A stretch of 6,414 nucleotides of DNA from Hyphomicrobiaceae bacterium (GTDB taxonomy: Bacteria > Pseudomonadota > Alphaproteobacteria > Rhizobiales > MH13): the NCBI GenBank assembly GCA_020442235.1, contig JAGRKQ010000006.1:183-6596 (forward strand), given 5' to 3'. Positions 1-6,079 of the stretch are shown here, piece after piece. Each line of letters starts with the position of its first letter. Position 1 is the first letter of the stretch. The position numbers and the translations under genes are program-made. The notes beneath the pieces were generated by a model. It was given only the letters and a program-made list of their open reading frames with translations, did no database searches and was not told the DNA's origin.

Positions 1-150
1 GGCTGGACCGCCGTCACCCGCGACCGGTCCCTGTCGGCCCAGTATGAGCACTCGATCGGCATCACCGAGACCGGCGCGGAAATCTTCACAGCCTCTCCCG
101 CCGGGCGTTTTGCTCCGCCAACGCTGCGAACCGAAACCGTGAAGGCATGA
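1..150 (+). CDS. map: Methionine aminopeptidase type I, C-terminal 49 residues (partial)
   Basis: This is the 3' end of a gene entering from the left edge; only the last 49 codons and the TGA stop are present. The fragment reads [20 protein letters not shown] followed by a stretch ending near EIFT, which is the characteristic C-terminal part of type I methionine aminopeptidase. The Glu in AQYEH (codon at 46-48) corresponds to the last metal-ligand glutamate of this family. The enzyme is cytosolic and removes initiator Met when the second residue is small, such as Ala, Ser, Gly or Thr. About 19 residues follow EIFT, a plausible tail for rhizobial members. The stop codon overlaps the radC start in an ATGA arrangement, so the two genes are probably co-transcribed and translationally coupled. 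The family call is firm despite the short fragment. Confidence 0.9.
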   Translation, partial: GWTAVTRDRSLSAQYEHSIGITETGAEIFTASPAGRFAPPTLRTETVKA

Positions 151-884
151 ACAACAAGGGCCTGTTCGATGCCGGCGGCCGCATCGAGCCGCCCGGGAGC
201 GAAGCCGGCGACAAGCCGCACTTTCACGGCCATCGTGAAAGACTGCGCGAGCGTTTCCGCAAGGGCGGTCCGGATGCCCTGGCCGATTACGAGCTGCTGG
301 AACTGCTTCTGTTCCGCACCATCCCGCGCCGTGACACCAAGGGGCTGGCCAAGGAGCTTCTCGCCCGTTTCGGCTCCTTCGCCGAGGTGCTTTCAGCCAA
401 TCCCGACCGCCTGACCGAGGTGAAGGGCATCAAGGCGCAAACTGCGACGGACCTTGCCCTTGTCCATGCCGCCTCGATCCGCCTGTTGCGCGACCGCATG
501 CGCGACAAGCCGATCTTCTCATCGGGTTCCGCGGTTCTGGACTATTGCCGCTCGGCCATGGCCTTTGCCGAAAAAGAACAGTTCCGCATCCTCTTCCTCG
601 ACAAGAAGAACGCCCTGATCGCCGACGAGGTGCAGCAGACCGGCACCGTCGATCATACGCCCGTCTATCCGCGCGAAGTCATCAAGCGCGCGCTCGAACT
701 GGGGTCCACGGCGATCATTCTGGTGCACAATCACCCCTCAGGCGATCCGACGCCGTCGCGCGCCGACATCGAGATGACCCGCACCATCGCCGATGCCGGC
801 AAACCTCTCGGGGTGCTCGTTCACGACCACATCATCGTCGGCCGGCAGGGGCATGCAAGTTTCCGAACCCTGCGGCTGATTTGA
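147..884 (+). CDS. radC: RadC family JAB/JAMM-domain protein
   Basis: The gene encodes a 245-residue protein of normal family length (about 220-250). The N-terminal half has the conserved [11 protein letters not shown] segment and a helix-hairpin-helix-like region around residues 70-107 ([14 protein letters not shown], then a VKGIKAQTA turn). The C-terminal half is a JAB/MPN domain with the JAMM signature H194-N-H196-PSGDPTP-S204-RA-D207, preceded by a conserved PREV segment. The family was named for DNA repair, but in E. coli that assignment was withdrawn; a metalloprotease-like or DNA-associated role is inferred from fold only. All visible JAMM metal-site residues are intact. The ATG overlaps the map stop codon as ATGA; the GAAGG at 141-145 is too close to act as a normal ribosome binding site, so translation probably depends on coupling to map. 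No hairpin terminator follows the gene. Confidence 0.93.
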   Translation: MNNKGLFDAGGRIEPPGSEAGDKPHFHGHRERLRERFRKGGPDALADYELLELLLFRTIPRRDTKGLAKELLARFGSFAEVLSANPDRLTEVKGIKAQTATDLALVHAASIRLLRDRMRDKPIFSSGSAVLDYCRSAMAFAEKEQFRILFLDKKNALIADEVQQTGTVDHTPVYPREVIKRALELGSTAIILVHNHPSGDPTPSRADIEMTRTIADAGKPLGVLVHDHIIVGRQGHASFRTLRLI

Positions 885-903
885 GAAAAACTTCTGCACT
901 GCA

Positions 904-918
904 CAAGCTTTAAGCTTG
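904..918. repeat. 15-bp perfect odd palindrome, possible operator
   Basis: CAAGCTTTAAGCTTG has two perfectly complementary 7-bp arms around one central base. It lies 20 bases after the radC stop and overlaps the -35 hexamer of the candidate promoter for the downstream four-gene cluster. It has no T-tract and a modest AT-rich stem, so it does not look like a terminator. Its position suggests a binding site for a dimeric repressor, but no regulator gene lies in this window to link it to. Confidence 0.4.
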
Positions 919-945
919 CCGGATGCTCCCTCGCTGGGCTTAGAT
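916..945 (+). promoter_or_regulatory. Candidate sigma70-type promoter of the ATP-grasp/Anbu cluster
   Basis: A -35-like TTGCCG (916-921) and a -10-like TTAGAT (940-945) are separated by 18 bases, inside the only gap upstream of the four-gene cluster. Transcription would begin near 952, leaving a very short leader before the GGGGAG ribosome binding site at 957-962. The hexamers match consensus only partly, so this is an inference from position and sequence. Read-through from map-radC is also possible because no terminator is visible. Confidence 0.4.
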
Positions 946-956
946 TGGTCGCATGT

Positions 957-962
957 GGGGAG
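957..962 (+). promoter_or_regulatory. Ribosome binding site that sets the ATP-grasp gene start
   Basis: GGGGAG lies 7 bases before the ATG at 970. This favours that ATG over an in-frame TTG at 916, which sits inside the palindrome and promoter and has no ribosome binding site, and over the internal ATG at 988. Confidence 0.7.
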
Positions 963-969
963 TAAAAAA

Positions 970-2385
970 ATGACCGCATTTGACGAAATGAGCGGTTTCG
1001 ACGGAACGTTGCGCGCCCCGTACCGGGAAATCGGTCGCTGGCTGGAAAGCGTTCCACCCGAGCTTCTCTCCCAGCGGCGCGAGGAAGCGGAGATCCTGTT
1101 CCGGCGCGTCGGCATCACCTTCGCCGTTTATGGTGCGGAAGAAGCCGAAGAGCGCATCATTCCCTTCGACATCATTCCGCGCATCATGGCTGCCGCCGAA
1201 TGGGAACGGCTTTCGGAAGGCCTGCGCCAGCGCGTCAAGACGCTCAACATGTTCCTGGCCGACGTCTACGGGTCGGGCGAGGCGATCAAGGCCGGCGTGA
1301 TCCCGGCCGAACTGGTCTTCGAGAACCCGTATTATCGTCCCGAAATGGCAGGCGTGCGCCTGCCGCACGACATCTGGGTGCCGATCGCCGGCATCGACAT
1401 GGTGCGCACCGACGCCAATGAATTCTTCGTGCTGGAGGACAATGCCCGCACGCCGTCCGGTGTTTCCTACATGCTGGAAAACCGCGAGGTGATGATGCGC
1501 CTCTTCCCGGATGTGTGCGCCGATCACGCGATCCTTCCCGTGGAAAGCTATCCCGACGAGCTTCTGGCAACCCTGCGCACGCTGGCGCCGCGTTCCGCGC
1601 CGGGCGAGCCGGTCTGCGCGCTTCTGACGCCCGGCCCCTTCAACAGCGCCTATTACGAGCACTCTTTCCTTGCCGACAAGATGGGCGTGGAACTGGTGGA
1701 AGGAAACGACCTCTTCGTCAGCGAGGACGTCGTCTACATGCGCACCACGCAAGGGCCGCAACGCGTCGATGTCATCTATCGCCGCCTCGACGACGATTTC
1801 CTCGATCCGCTCGCCTTCCGGCCGGATTCGTCGCTGGGCGTTCCGGGCCTCGTCAACGCCTATCGCGCCGGCAACGTCACCCTCGCCAACGCCATCGGCA
1901 CCGGCGTTGCCGACGACAAGGCCGTCTACAGCTACATGCCGGAACTGACGCGCTTCTATCTCGGCGAAGAGGCCATCCTGAAGAACGTGCCGACCTGGCG
2001 CTGCCGCGAACCGGAAGCGCTGAAATATGTCCTCGACCATCTGCCTGAACTGGTGGTCAAGGAGGTCGCCGGCTCGGGCGGTTACGGCATGCTGGTCGGC
2101 CCGCATGCCGACAAGGAAACGATCGAGACCTTCCGCAAGAAGCTTCAGCACGATCCGGACGATTTCATCGCCCAGCCGACGCTGGCGCTCTCCACCTGCC
2201 CGACCTTTACCGATAAGGGCGTCGCCCCGCGCCATGTCGACCTCAGGCCCTTTGTCCTTTCCGGCGCCGACGGCGTGCGCATCGTGCCCGGTGGCCTCAC
2301 CCGCGTGGCGCTGAAGGAAGGCTCCCTGGTGGTCAACTCCAGCCAGGGCGGCGGAACCAAGGACACCTGGGTTCTGGCGCAATGA
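970..2385 (+). CDS. Circularly permuted ATP-grasp type 1 protein (COG2308 family)
   Basis: The protein is 471 residues from the chosen ATG, typical for this family (DUF404/DUF407, now circularly permuted ATP-grasp). The domain order is reversed relative to classical ATP-grasp enzymes. A metal/phosphate-binding segment with E156-D157-N158-A-R160-T-P-S-G occurs mid-protein, followed by a conserved YMLENREVMMRLFP stretch. The nucleotide-binding loop comes later as V363-K364-E-V-A-G-S-G-G-Y-G-M (363-374), then an IAQPTLALSTCPTF stretch from residue 400 and H422-V-D-L-R-P-F428. The key acidic, Lys and Gly residues all look intact, so an active ligase is expected. Family chemistry is ATP-dependent amide or peptide bond formation through an acyl-phosphate; the substrate is unknown. 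It is the first gene of a four-gene cluster with alpha-E, transglutaminase-like and Anbu genes. Its TGA overlaps a small downstream ATG (ATGA). Confidence 0.93.
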   Translation: MTAFDEMSGFDGTLRAPYREIGRWLESVPPELLSQRREEAEILFRRVGITFAVYGAEEAEERIIPFDIIPRIMAAAEWERLSEGLRQRVKTLNMFLADVYGSGEAIKAGVIPAELVFENPYYRPEMAGVRLPHDIWVPIAGIDMVRTDANEFFVLEDNARTPSGVSYMLENREVMMRLFPDVCADHAILPVESYPDELLATLRTLAPRSAPGEPVCALLTPGPFNSAYYEHSFLADKMGVELVEGNDLFVSEDVVYMRTTQGPQRVDVIYRRLDDDFLDPLAFRPDSSLGVPGLVNAYRAGNVTLANAIGTGVADDKAVYSYMPELTRFYLGEEAILKNVPTWRCREPEALKYVLDHLPELVVKEVAGSGGYGMLVGPHADKETIETFRKKLQHDPDDFIAQPTLALSTCPTFTDKGVAPRHVDLRPFVLSGADGVRIVPGGLTRVALKEGSLVVNSSQGGGTKDTWVLAQ

Positions 2386-2447
2386 CCGACGCCGCCATCA
2401 GGAACAGCACGACAACAACGACCGCAAAGGGGATGCTGCGATGCTGA
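2382..2447 (+). CDS. Possible 21-codon relay micro-ORF between ATP-grasp and alpha-E genes
   Basis: An ATG at 2382 overlaps the ATP-grasp stop as ATGA and opens a 21-residue reading frame that begins MTDAAIRNS, continues through a run of five Thr, and stops at TGA 2445-2447. Its last bases overlap the alpha-E start codon (2441-2443) as ATGCTGA. If translated, it would carry ribosomes from the ATP-grasp stop across the 55-base gap to the alpha-E start. The peptide itself resembles nothing I recognise. It may instead be a chance frame, because the alpha-E gene already has its own good ribosome binding site within this stretch (AAAGGGGA, 2426-2433). Confidence 0.2.
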   Translation: MTDAAIRNSTTTTTAKGMLRC

Positions 2448-3391
2448 GCCGGACCGCCGAAAGCCTCTTCTGGCTCGCCCGCTACATGGAGCGCGCCGAG
2501 AACACGGCCCGTCTTCTGGAAGCGGCCGCACGCCTTTCCGCCCTGCCGTCCTCCTCCACCGGCCCCGGCCAGCCGGCGAGCGAATGGGAATCGGCCATCC
2601 TGGCCTGTGGCCTTGAAGGTCCCTTTTACGCCATCCACGAGGAGGCAACCGCCCGCAACGTCGTCGACTTCCTCGCCTTCTCGCTCGACAACCCCTCCTC
2701 CATCCGGTCCTGCCTGGAAATTGGGCGGGCCAATGCCCGTTCCGTGCGCACCGCCCTGACGCTGGAGATGTGGGAGGCGATCAACTCCGCCTGGCTGGAA
2801 CTGAAACGCTTCCGCACGGTCGGGCATTCGCGCCCCGAACTGATGGAGTTCATCAACTTCGTGAAGCGCTCGGCGCTGCTGCTCGACGGCCTTGCCTACC
2901 GCACCATGCTGCGCACCGATTCCTTCGCCTTCTACCGGATCGGCACCTATCTGGAGCGCGCCGACGCCACCGGCCGCATCCTCGATGTGAAATATCACGT
3001 GCTCCTGCCCAAGGACGCTCCTGTCGGCGGCGGTCTCGATTATTTCCAGTGGTCGTCGATCCTGCGTTCGGTCTCGGCACTGACCGCCTATCACTGGGTC
3101 TACAAGGAAAGCCTCAAGCCCTGGCTGGTCGCCGATCTTCTGATCCTGCGCGAGGAAATGCCCCGCTCGCTCGCCTCCTGCTATGCCAATCTGGTGCGCT
3201 ATCTCGACGATCTCGCGCGCTATTACGGGCGCCAGGGACAGGCGCAGCGCAAGGCACGCGACACCCACGCCCTGTTGCGCAACCGCTCCATCGACGCTGT
3301 CTTTTCCGAAGGCCTGCACGAGTTCGTGGAAGGCTTCATCGGCGAGAACAATCTGCTCGGCAACGCCATCACCGAACAGTATCTGGTCTGA
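2441..3391 (+). CDS. Alpha-E domain protein (COG2307, formerly DUF403)
   Basis: The 316-residue protein opens with MLSRTAESLFWLARYMERAE, the near-invariant N-terminal signature of alpha-E proteins, named for their all-helical fold and conserved glutamates. It continues with helix-rich sequence throughout, including the IRSCLEIGRANARSVRTAL and YLERADATGRILD segments; the latter looks like an internal echo of the N-terminal YMERAENTARLLE helix. There is no signal peptide or membrane segment, so it should be cytosolic. Length is normal. The biochemical role is unknown; in comparative genomics the family nearly always accompanies the circularly permuted ATP-grasp protein and is presumed to act with it. 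The start is supported by AAAGGGGA at 2426-2433, 7 bases upstream. The stop is one base from the next ATG, so coupling to the transglutaminase-like gene is likely. Confidence 0.92.
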   Translation: MLSRTAESLFWLARYMERAENTARLLEAAARLSALPSSSTGPGQPASEWESAILACGLEGPFYAIHEEATARNVVDFLAFSLDNPSSIRSCLEIGRANARSVRTALTLEMWEAINSAWLELKRFRTVGHSRPELMEFINFVKRSALLLDGLAYRTMLRTDSFAFYRIGTYLERADATGRILDVKYHVLLPKDAPVGGGLDYFQWSSILRSVSALTAYHWVYKESLKPWLVADLLILREEMPRSLASCYANLVRYLDDLARYYGRQGQAQRKARDTHALLRNRSIDAVFSEGLHEFVEGFIGENNLLGNAITEQYLV

Positions 3392-3392
3392 G

Positions 3393-4199
3393 ATGCGCAT
3401 TACCGTCCGCCATCGCATCACCATCGCCTTCGAGCCGCCCGCAACCGGCGTGGTCGCGACGCTGCGCCTGTCACCGCGCGACCATACGGGCCAGTATGTC
3501 TGCCGCTGGCAGATCGACCTCGACGACACCGCCCGCCTCGTCGCCAGCCAGGACGCTTTCGGCAACCTGATCCATGGCTATTCGCGCGATGGCGCCATGG
3601 ATTCGCTCACCGTGATCGCCCATGGCGAGGTCGAGGTGGAGGACACCGTCGGCGTGCTGCGCGGCACGGTGGAAAAGCTGCCGCTGGCCATCTATCTGCG
3701 CGAAACGCATGCCTGCCAGGCCAGCGATGGTGACCGGGCACAGGCCGAAGCCCTCGTCGACAAGGCGAAAACCAATCGCCTCGATGCGCTGCACGAACTC
3801 ATGACCATCACCCATGAGGCACAGGAGCCGCACGAGGAAGACCTGGAAATCTCTGCACAGACGCAAAGCCTGGCTTTCGGGACAAAACCCGATGAACTTT
3901 TCCGCGCCTGCCGCTTTGTCGCCGCGGCCCGGCACCTGCGCATTCCGGCCCGCTTCGTCTCCGGCTATCGGCTTCTTCCCGACGAAGCTGAAGGGCGTTT
4001 CCACATCTGGGCGGAAGCCTTTGTTCCCGATTACGGCTGGATCGCCTTCGATCCCGAACTCGGCGCCTGTCCGAACGACCGCCACATCCGCGTTGCCATC
4101 GGCCTCGATCCGCTGGCCGTCGCTCCGCATCGCTTCGCGCCGCGCGGTTTCTGCGCCTCCGAGGTCGACGAAATGGTCACCGTCCTGCCCGCAGATTGA
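3393..4199 (+). CDS. Transglutaminase-like protein lacking the catalytic Cys (COG1305 family)
   Basis: The protein has 268 residues. Residues 1-80 form the N-terminal beta domain of bacterial transglutaminase-like proteins (MRITVRHRITIAFE, LRLSPRDHTGQ, DAFGNLI). The core follows at about 130-225, with IPARFVSGY (184-192), H204 in FHIWAEAF, and D220 in WIAFDPE, which match the His and Asp of the papain-like triad. Active relatives have GVCQDFAH before the AAAR helix. An ungapped alignment anchored on AAAR and IPAR..SGY puts Glu168 in the nucleophile position, and the local sequence is GTKPDELFRAC. The nearest Cys, C173, is five residues later. The frame is otherwise intact, so this is a substitution rather than a broken gene. 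A non-catalytic peptide-binding or altered role within the ATP-grasp/Anbu pathway is inferred. The ATG lies one base after the alpha-E stop, with no obvious independent ribosome binding site. Confidence 0.88.
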   Translation: MRITVRHRITIAFEPPATGVVATLRLSPRDHTGQYVCRWQIDLDDTARLVASQDAFGNLIHGYSRDGAMDSLTVIAHGEVEVEDTVGVLRGTVEKLPLAIYLRETHACQASDGDRAQAEALVDKAKTNRLDALHELMTITHEAQEPHEEDLEISAQTQSLAFGTKPDELFRACRFVAAARHLRIPARFVSGYRLLPDEAEGRFHIWAEAFVPDYGWIAFDPELGACPNDRHIRVAIGLDPLAVAPHRFAPRGFCASEVDEMVTVLPAD

Positions 4200-4222
4200 C
4201 CGGCCAGCAGCGCTTTTGCCGC

Positions 4223-4251
4223 TTTTGCACCGCACCGTGACCGGCTAGTGT
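4223..4251 (+). promoter_or_regulatory. Weak candidate internal promoter before anbu
   Basis: The 87-base gap between the transglutaminase-like gene and anbu is the longest inside the cluster. It holds a -35-like TTTTGC (4223-4228) and a -10-like TAGTGT (4246-4251) spaced by 17 bases. GACCGGC occurs twice, at 4198-4204 and 4239-4245. The hexamers are poor matches, so separate transcription of anbu is only a possibility. Confidence 0.25.
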
Positions 4252-4286
4252 GCACAGCACCTGCGGTTCATCTGGAAACACCTGCC

Positions 4287-5039
4287 ATGACCTATTGCGT
4301 TGGGGTCCTCGTCCAGGAGGGCCTTGTGCTGATCGCCGACACCCGCACCAATGCGGGCATCGACAATGTCGCCATCTACAAGAAGCTGCATGTCTTCGAG
4401 CAGCCGGGTGAGCGCATCGTGGCGCTGGCAACCGCAGGGAATCTGGCCATATCGCAGGCCGTCGTTTCGCTGATGACAGATGGCTGGGAGAACCCGGACA
4501 CCGGGCACGTCGAGACGATCTACGACCATCCGACGATGTTCAAGACGGCGCAATATGTCGGCCGGTCGATCCGCGAGGTCTATCGCATCGACGGCAAGAA
4601 TCTGGAACAGAGCGCCGGCAGTTTCGACGTGGCCATGCTGCTCGCCGGACAGGTGGCGGGCGGACGGCTGCGGTTGTTCATGGTCTATTCGGCCGGCAAT
4701 TTCATCGAGGCCGCCGAGGATACGCCTTTCCTTCAGATCGGCGAGCACAAATACGGCAAGCCGATCCTCGACCGCGCCATCAAGTTCACAACACCGATCC
4801 CCGACGCCTTCAAGATCTCGCTGATCTCGATGGATTCCACCATGCGGTCCAATCTCGGCGTCGGCATGCCGATTGATGCGCTGACCATCCGCCGCGATTC
4901 CCTCGAACGCGACATCCATGTGCGCATCGAACCGGGCGAGCCCTATTTCCACGACCTGCGCGAGCGCTGGTCGGCGGCCCTGCGCGCGGCGCATACGGCA
5001 ATCCCCGTCCCGCCCTATCACGGCAAGGAACCGCTCTAG
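4287..5039 (+). CDS. Anbu, proteasome-like N-terminal threonine hydrolase (COG3484 family)
   Basis: The 250-residue protein begins MTYCVGV and continues LIADTRTNAGIDNVAIYKKLHVF, the typical start of Anbu (ancestral beta subunit, also called bacterial proteasome homologue), a relative of HslV and 20S beta subunits. Removing Met exposes Thr as the N-terminal nucleophile. In mature numbering, Asp17 and Lys31/Lys32 stand where HslV has Asp17 and Lys33. A later S-M-D-S-T-M-R-S-N-L motif (residues 181-190 counting Met) is the family signature near the supporting Asp/Ser site. Length is normal. The protein is cytosolic; published Anbu structures show open-ring or helical assemblies rather than closed barrels. 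An upstream in-frame GTG at 4248 would add 13 residues and bury the Thr, so the ATG at 4287 is chosen, with a weak GGAA at 4274-4277. It is the last gene of the cluster and likely hydrolyses a peptide linked to the ATP-grasp product. Confidence 0.94.
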   Translation: MTYCVGVLVQEGLVLIADTRTNAGIDNVAIYKKLHVFEQPGERIVALATAGNLAISQAVVSLMTDGWENPDTGHVETIYDHPTMFKTAQYVGRSIREVYRIDGKNLEQSAGSFDVAMLLAGQVAGGRLRLFMVYSAGNFIEAAEDTPFLQIGEHKYGKPILDRAIKFTTPIPDAFKISLISMDSTMRSNLGVGMPIDALTIRRDSLERDIHVRIEPGEPYFHDLRERWSAALRAAHTAIPVPPYHGKEPL

Positions 5040-5058
5040 GCGCGACCTCTTGCGGCCT

Positions 5059-5340
5059 TTAGTGCAGCGACAGGGTGGACAGCGCGTTGCGCCACTCGCC
5101 GGGACCGATCAGCTTTCGGTGCGCCACCTCGATGGAGTGCAGGCGCGCCTCGATGCTTTCCTTCCAGAAGCCGATGAACTTGCGGATAGCCGGAAATTCC
5201 GGCGCAAGATCATAGGTCTGCCAGATAAAGGTTTGCAGCAGGCCCGGATGATCGGGCATGTGATAGAGAATGTGGGCCGTGGCAAGGCTGTATCCTTGCA
5301 GCTGACGCTCCAGCTCGCTCGGCTCGTATGTCGTTCCCAT
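5059..5340 (-). CDS. usg: Usg family protein
   Basis: The gene encodes a 93-residue protein on the minus strand. Its core, ELERQLQGYSLATAHILY followed by MPDHPGLLQTFIWQTYDLAP, then FPAIRKFIGFWKESIEARLHS, IEVAHRKLIGP and a C-terminal LH, matches the small alphaproteobacterial Usg family, first named for a gene upstream of trp genes in Caulobacter. Its biochemical function is unknown, and no trp gene is visible here. It appears soluble, with no signal peptide or membrane helix. The ATG at 5340 is chosen because a perfect GGAGG (5346-5350 on the complementary strand) sits 5 bases upstream and the resulting length fits the family; the frame stays open further upstream to 5454, but that extension looks non-coding. 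It converges on anbu with only 19 bases between the stop codons, and diverges from the doxX gene. Confidence 0.85.
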   Translation of the reverse strand: MGTTYEPSELERQLQGYSLATAHILYHMPDHPGLLQTFIWQTYDLAPEFPAIRKFIGFWKESIEARLHSIEVAHRKLIGPGEWRNALSTLSLH

Positions 5341-5581
5341 GAAGACCTCCATGCGTGGTGCATCGGCACCGCCGGTGTAGGCCCCCCTTGCAAAGCTCCT
5401 CGACAAAAAGTGTCCGGCCAAACGGGTTAACGACCGCTGAAGCGGTTTGGTCATCCAATTGTCCCAAAATATCGAACAAAATGTCCGCGATGCACGGCTC
5501 GATCCGCGGCGCCTCCCGAAGCTATGTGGACGGCAACGGTCGCAGGACCGCCACGCAATCCCGTCTTACCGGAGTTCTTCG
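5341..5581. promoter_or_regulatory. Divergent usg / doxX intergenic region
   Basis: These 241 bases must hold the promoters of both genes. An AT-rich island at about 5455-5484 stands out from the GC-rich surroundings and includes a possible rightward pair, TTGGTC (5447-5452) and TATCGA (5470-5475), spaced by 17. A leftward pair, TTGTCG (rc of 5401-5406) and CCTACA (rc of 5376-5381), has a 19-base spacer and is weak. Between them lie CCGCTGAAGCGG (5434-5445), a short palindrome, and outer arms CCAAAC (5418-5423) and GTTTGG (5445-5450) that could form a larger inverted repeat. These look like regulator-binding or folding elements, but no motif is recognisable with certainty. Confidence 0.35.
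5346..5350 (-). promoter_or_regulatory. Ribosome binding site that sets the usg start
   Basis: The minus strand reads GGAGG 5 bases before the ATG at 5340. This decides against an in-frame ATG at 5352, which overlaps the GGAGG, and against the longer frame beginning at 5454. Confidence 0.75.
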
Positions 5582-5983
5582 ATGACCGCTTATGCCGCCT
5601 ACCTCGCCCCGATCGGGCGCGTCCTTCTCGCCTTCATCTTCATTCTTGCCGGTGTCCAGAAGATCACCGGTTATGCCGGCACCGCCGGCTACATGGAGGC
5701 CTTTGGCGTTCCCGGCATCCTGTTGCCGCTCGTCATCGCCACCGAACTCGGCCTTGGCCTGATGCTGGCCGTCGGCTTCAAGGCCCGCCTTGCCGCGCTC
5801 GGTCTTGCCGGCTTTTCGCTGATCGCCGGCCTTCTGTTTCACTTCAACCCTGCCGATCAGATGCAGACGATCCTGCTCCTCAAGAACATCGCGATTGCCG
5901 GCGGCCTCCTGACGGTTGTCGCCCATGGACCAGGCATCCTGGCGCTCGACAACAACACCTCCCGCAGCCTGGCGACCGCCTGA
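5582..5983 (+). CDS. DoxX family small integral membrane protein
   Basis: The 133-residue protein has four predicted membrane helices at about residues 8-25, 44-66, 69-88 and 97-115. It carries the DoxX-family hallmarks: an N-terminal helix ending FILAGVQKITGYAGTAGYM, then a G-P-G turn (FGVPGI), the IATELGLGLMLAVGFKARLAAL segment, and a third-helix exit with LFHFNP. The length is typical. It would reside in the inner membrane. Family members are linked to redox or thiol stress, or to quinone-associated functions, in some bacteria, but no specific role can be given here. GGAG at 5571-5574 lies 7 bases before the ATG, which makes this start better than a longer in-frame opening at 5447. It appears monocistronic: a strong terminator follows 24 bases after its stop. 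Confidence 0.88.
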   Translation: MTAYAAYLAPIGRVLLAFIFILAGVQKITGYAGTAGYMEAFGVPGILLPLVIATELGLGLMLAVGFKARLAALGLAGFSLIAGLLFHFNPADQMQTILLLKNIAIAGGLLTVVAHGPGILALDNNTSRSLATA

Positions 5984-6006
5984 AGCCACTCGCCGGCATC
6001 TTCCAG

Positions 6007-6039
6007 GAAACCGGGGCAGAAAGCCCCGGTTTTTCTTTT
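6007..6039 (+). terminator. Intrinsic terminator of the doxX gene
   Basis: AAACCGGGGC (6008-6017) and GCCCCGGTTT (6023-6032) form a perfect 10-bp GC-rich stem with an AGAAA loop. The T-rich tail TTTTTCTTTT (6030-6039) overlaps the 3' arm. A G-T wobble at 6007/6033 could extend the stem. It lies 24 bases after the doxX stop and should separate that gene from the MoxR unit. Confidence 0.92.
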
Positions 6040-6062
6040 GCGCCATCGACTTGGCCGGCCGA

Positions 6063-6079
6063 TGCGATTCTGAATCGCA
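6063..6079. repeat. 17-bp perfect odd palindrome containing two GANTC sites
   Basis: TGCGATTCTGAATCGCA has two perfect 8-bp arms around a central T. Each arm contains one GANTC site (6066-6070 and 6072-6076). It lies between the doxX terminator and the MoxR gene and has no T-tract after it, so it looks like a protein-binding site rather than a terminator. Confidence 0.5.

Noticed and set aside
940..2382. A 480-codon open frame on the minus strand opposite the ATP-grasp gene.
   Set aside because: It is an antisense shadow of a GC-rich gene with a clear family match on the plus strand; its translation has no recognisable domain.
3183..3392. A 70-residue N-terminal extension of the transglutaminase-like protein.
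   Set aside because: It overlaps the alpha-E coding sequence in another frame; the family N-terminus begins exactly at MRITVRHR (3393).
2333..3565. A 410-codon open frame on the minus strand opposite the alpha-E gene.
   Set aside because: It crosses three plus-strand gene boundaries and mirrors their codon pattern; it has no motif of its own.
5038..5058. A possible bidirectional terminator between anbu and usg (AGGCGC ... GCGGCCT).
   Set aside because: The stem is very short, needs a bulge, and has only a three-T tail, so it is not convincing.
5341..5454. A 38-residue N-terminal extension of the Usg protein.
   Set aside because: The perfect GGAGG five bases before the ATG at 5340 and the family's usual length of about 90 residues support the shorter protein.
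5447..5581. A 45-residue N-terminal extension of the DoxX protein.
   Set aside because: It would read through the AT-rich promoter-like region, and GGAG precedes the ATG at 5582.
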